Both the position numbers and the translations under genes were made by a program. The notes below the pieces were generated by a model that was not told the origin of the DNA, searched no databases, and was given only the letters and a program-made list of their open reading frames with translations. A stretch of DNA of 6,002 nt, from the NCBI GenBank assembly GCA_937925455.1, contig CALEWF010000066.1, positions 1 through 6,002 on the forward strand, in the 5' to 3' direction. Below are positions 5,404 through 6,002 of this stretch, piece by piece. The stretch's first letter is position 1, and the number at the start of each line of letters is the position of its first letter. This stretch comes from an uncultured Flavobacteriales bacterium. GTDB lineage: Bacteria; Bacteroidota; Bacteroidia; CAIKAF01.

Positions 5404-6002
5404 ATGCTAAAATCACTGCACATACAGAATTATGCCATCATTCGTGAAATTGAATTGGAGTTTGACTCTGGTTTAAATATTATAACAGGTGAAACCGGTG
5501 CTGGAAAGTCTATTTTATTAGGAGCCTTATCCTTGGTTGCCGGAAACAGGGCAGACCTCTCCGTATTATCAGACGATTCCAAAAAATGTGTGGTAGAAGC
5601 ACAGTATGATCTTTCCTCCCTGAATCTTCGATCTTTTTTTGAGCAGCAGGAATTGGATTACGATACAGTATGCTTTATACGTCGCGAAATATTGCCCGGC
5701 GGTAAATCCCGTGCATTTGTGAACGATACGCCGGTGTCGTTGCAAGTACTAAAATTGCTTTCTGATGAATTAATTGATATACATTCCCAACACCAGAATT
5801 TGCTTCTTAAAACCAGTCGTTTTCAGCTAGAAATGCTGGATGCGTTTGCCGATTCGGAAGAACTACTGAAAAAATTATCACAAGAGGTGAAGCAATGGAA
5901 AGAGCTTTGTAAAAAAATAGAAGATACCCGCCAAGAAAATCAAAGGCTTTTAGCGGAATCAGATTTTTTACACTTTCAATTTGATGAATTATACAAAGCT
6001 GC
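5404..6002 (+). CDS. recN: DNA repair ATPase RecN (N-terminal part, cut by window edge)
   Basis: RecN is an SMC-like ATPase that acts at double-strand breaks. The first 199 codons are present; the frame is open to the window end, and full-length RecN is usually about 550 residues, so roughly the first third is seen. The N-terminus MLKSLHIQNYAIIREIELEF leads to the Walker A box GETGAGKS (29-36) and ALSLVAGNRAD (41-51). The RecN-typical GGKSRAFVNDTPVSLQ (99-114) and the Q-loop-like LIDIHSQHQN (123-132) follow. Residues from about 140 onward are rich in Lys, Glu and Leu and begin the first coiled-coil arm. The Walker B and signature motifs lie outside the window. ATG 5404 gives the standard N-terminus. 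It lies 62 bp after the DUF4835 gene with no clear terminator between, so read-through from the cluster is likely. Confidence 0.93.
   Translation, partial: MLKSLHIQNYAIIREIELEFDSGLNIITGETGAGKSILLGALSLVAGNRADLSVLSDDSKKCVVEAQYDLSSLNLRSFFEQQELDYDTVCFIRREILPGGKSRAFVNDTPVSLQVLKLLSDELIDIHSQHQNLLLKTSRFQLEMLDAFADSEELLKKLSQEVKQWKELCKKIEDTRQENQRLLAESDFLHFQFDELYKA

Overview
The window looks like ordinary chromosomal DNA from a member of the Bacteroidota. The evidence is the gene content (a Bacteroidota-type omega subunit, a BamD lipoprotein, CoaBC with a PAMDLDM motif, and a DUF4835/PorD protein linked to the type IX secretion system), the low GC content, the lack of convincing Shine-Dalgarno sites, and TAnnTTTG-type -7 promoter elements. 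The lineage within the phylum cannot be fixed from this sequence. I found no CRISPR array, transposase, RNA gene, toxin-antitoxin pair or defence system, and nothing that amounts to a new multi-gene system.

Left part (1-611): gene-poor. It may hold the last residues of a protein entering from the left. Next comes a cluster of imperfect inverted repeats built on the unit accacagagaacaca, with no gene seen. A decayed C-terminal piece of a sensor histidine kinase ATPase domain follows, and the region ends in a strong hairpin terminator.

Middle (612-2007): a minus-strand gene for a PLP-dependent alpha-oxoamine synthase, the family that makes the first intermediate of sphingolipids or sulfonolipids in this phylum. 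Its stop codon lies inside the terminator hairpin. A 139-bp gap separates it from the divergent gene to its right. That gap contains a near-palindrome carrying one exact TAnnTTTG element on each strand, which could drive transcription in both directions.

Right part (2008-6002): five co-directional genes in tight order: bamD (outer-membrane protein assembly lipoprotein), rpoZ (RNA polymerase omega), coaBC (coenzyme A synthesis), a DUF4835 gene (probably porD) and the start of recN (DNA break repair), which runs off the right edge. Gaps are 4 bp, 25 bp, a 4-bp overlap and 62 bp, so at least the first four probably form one transcript. The cluster mixes envelope assembly, transcription, cofactor synthesis, secretion and repair; it reads as a housekeeping operon, not a single pathway.
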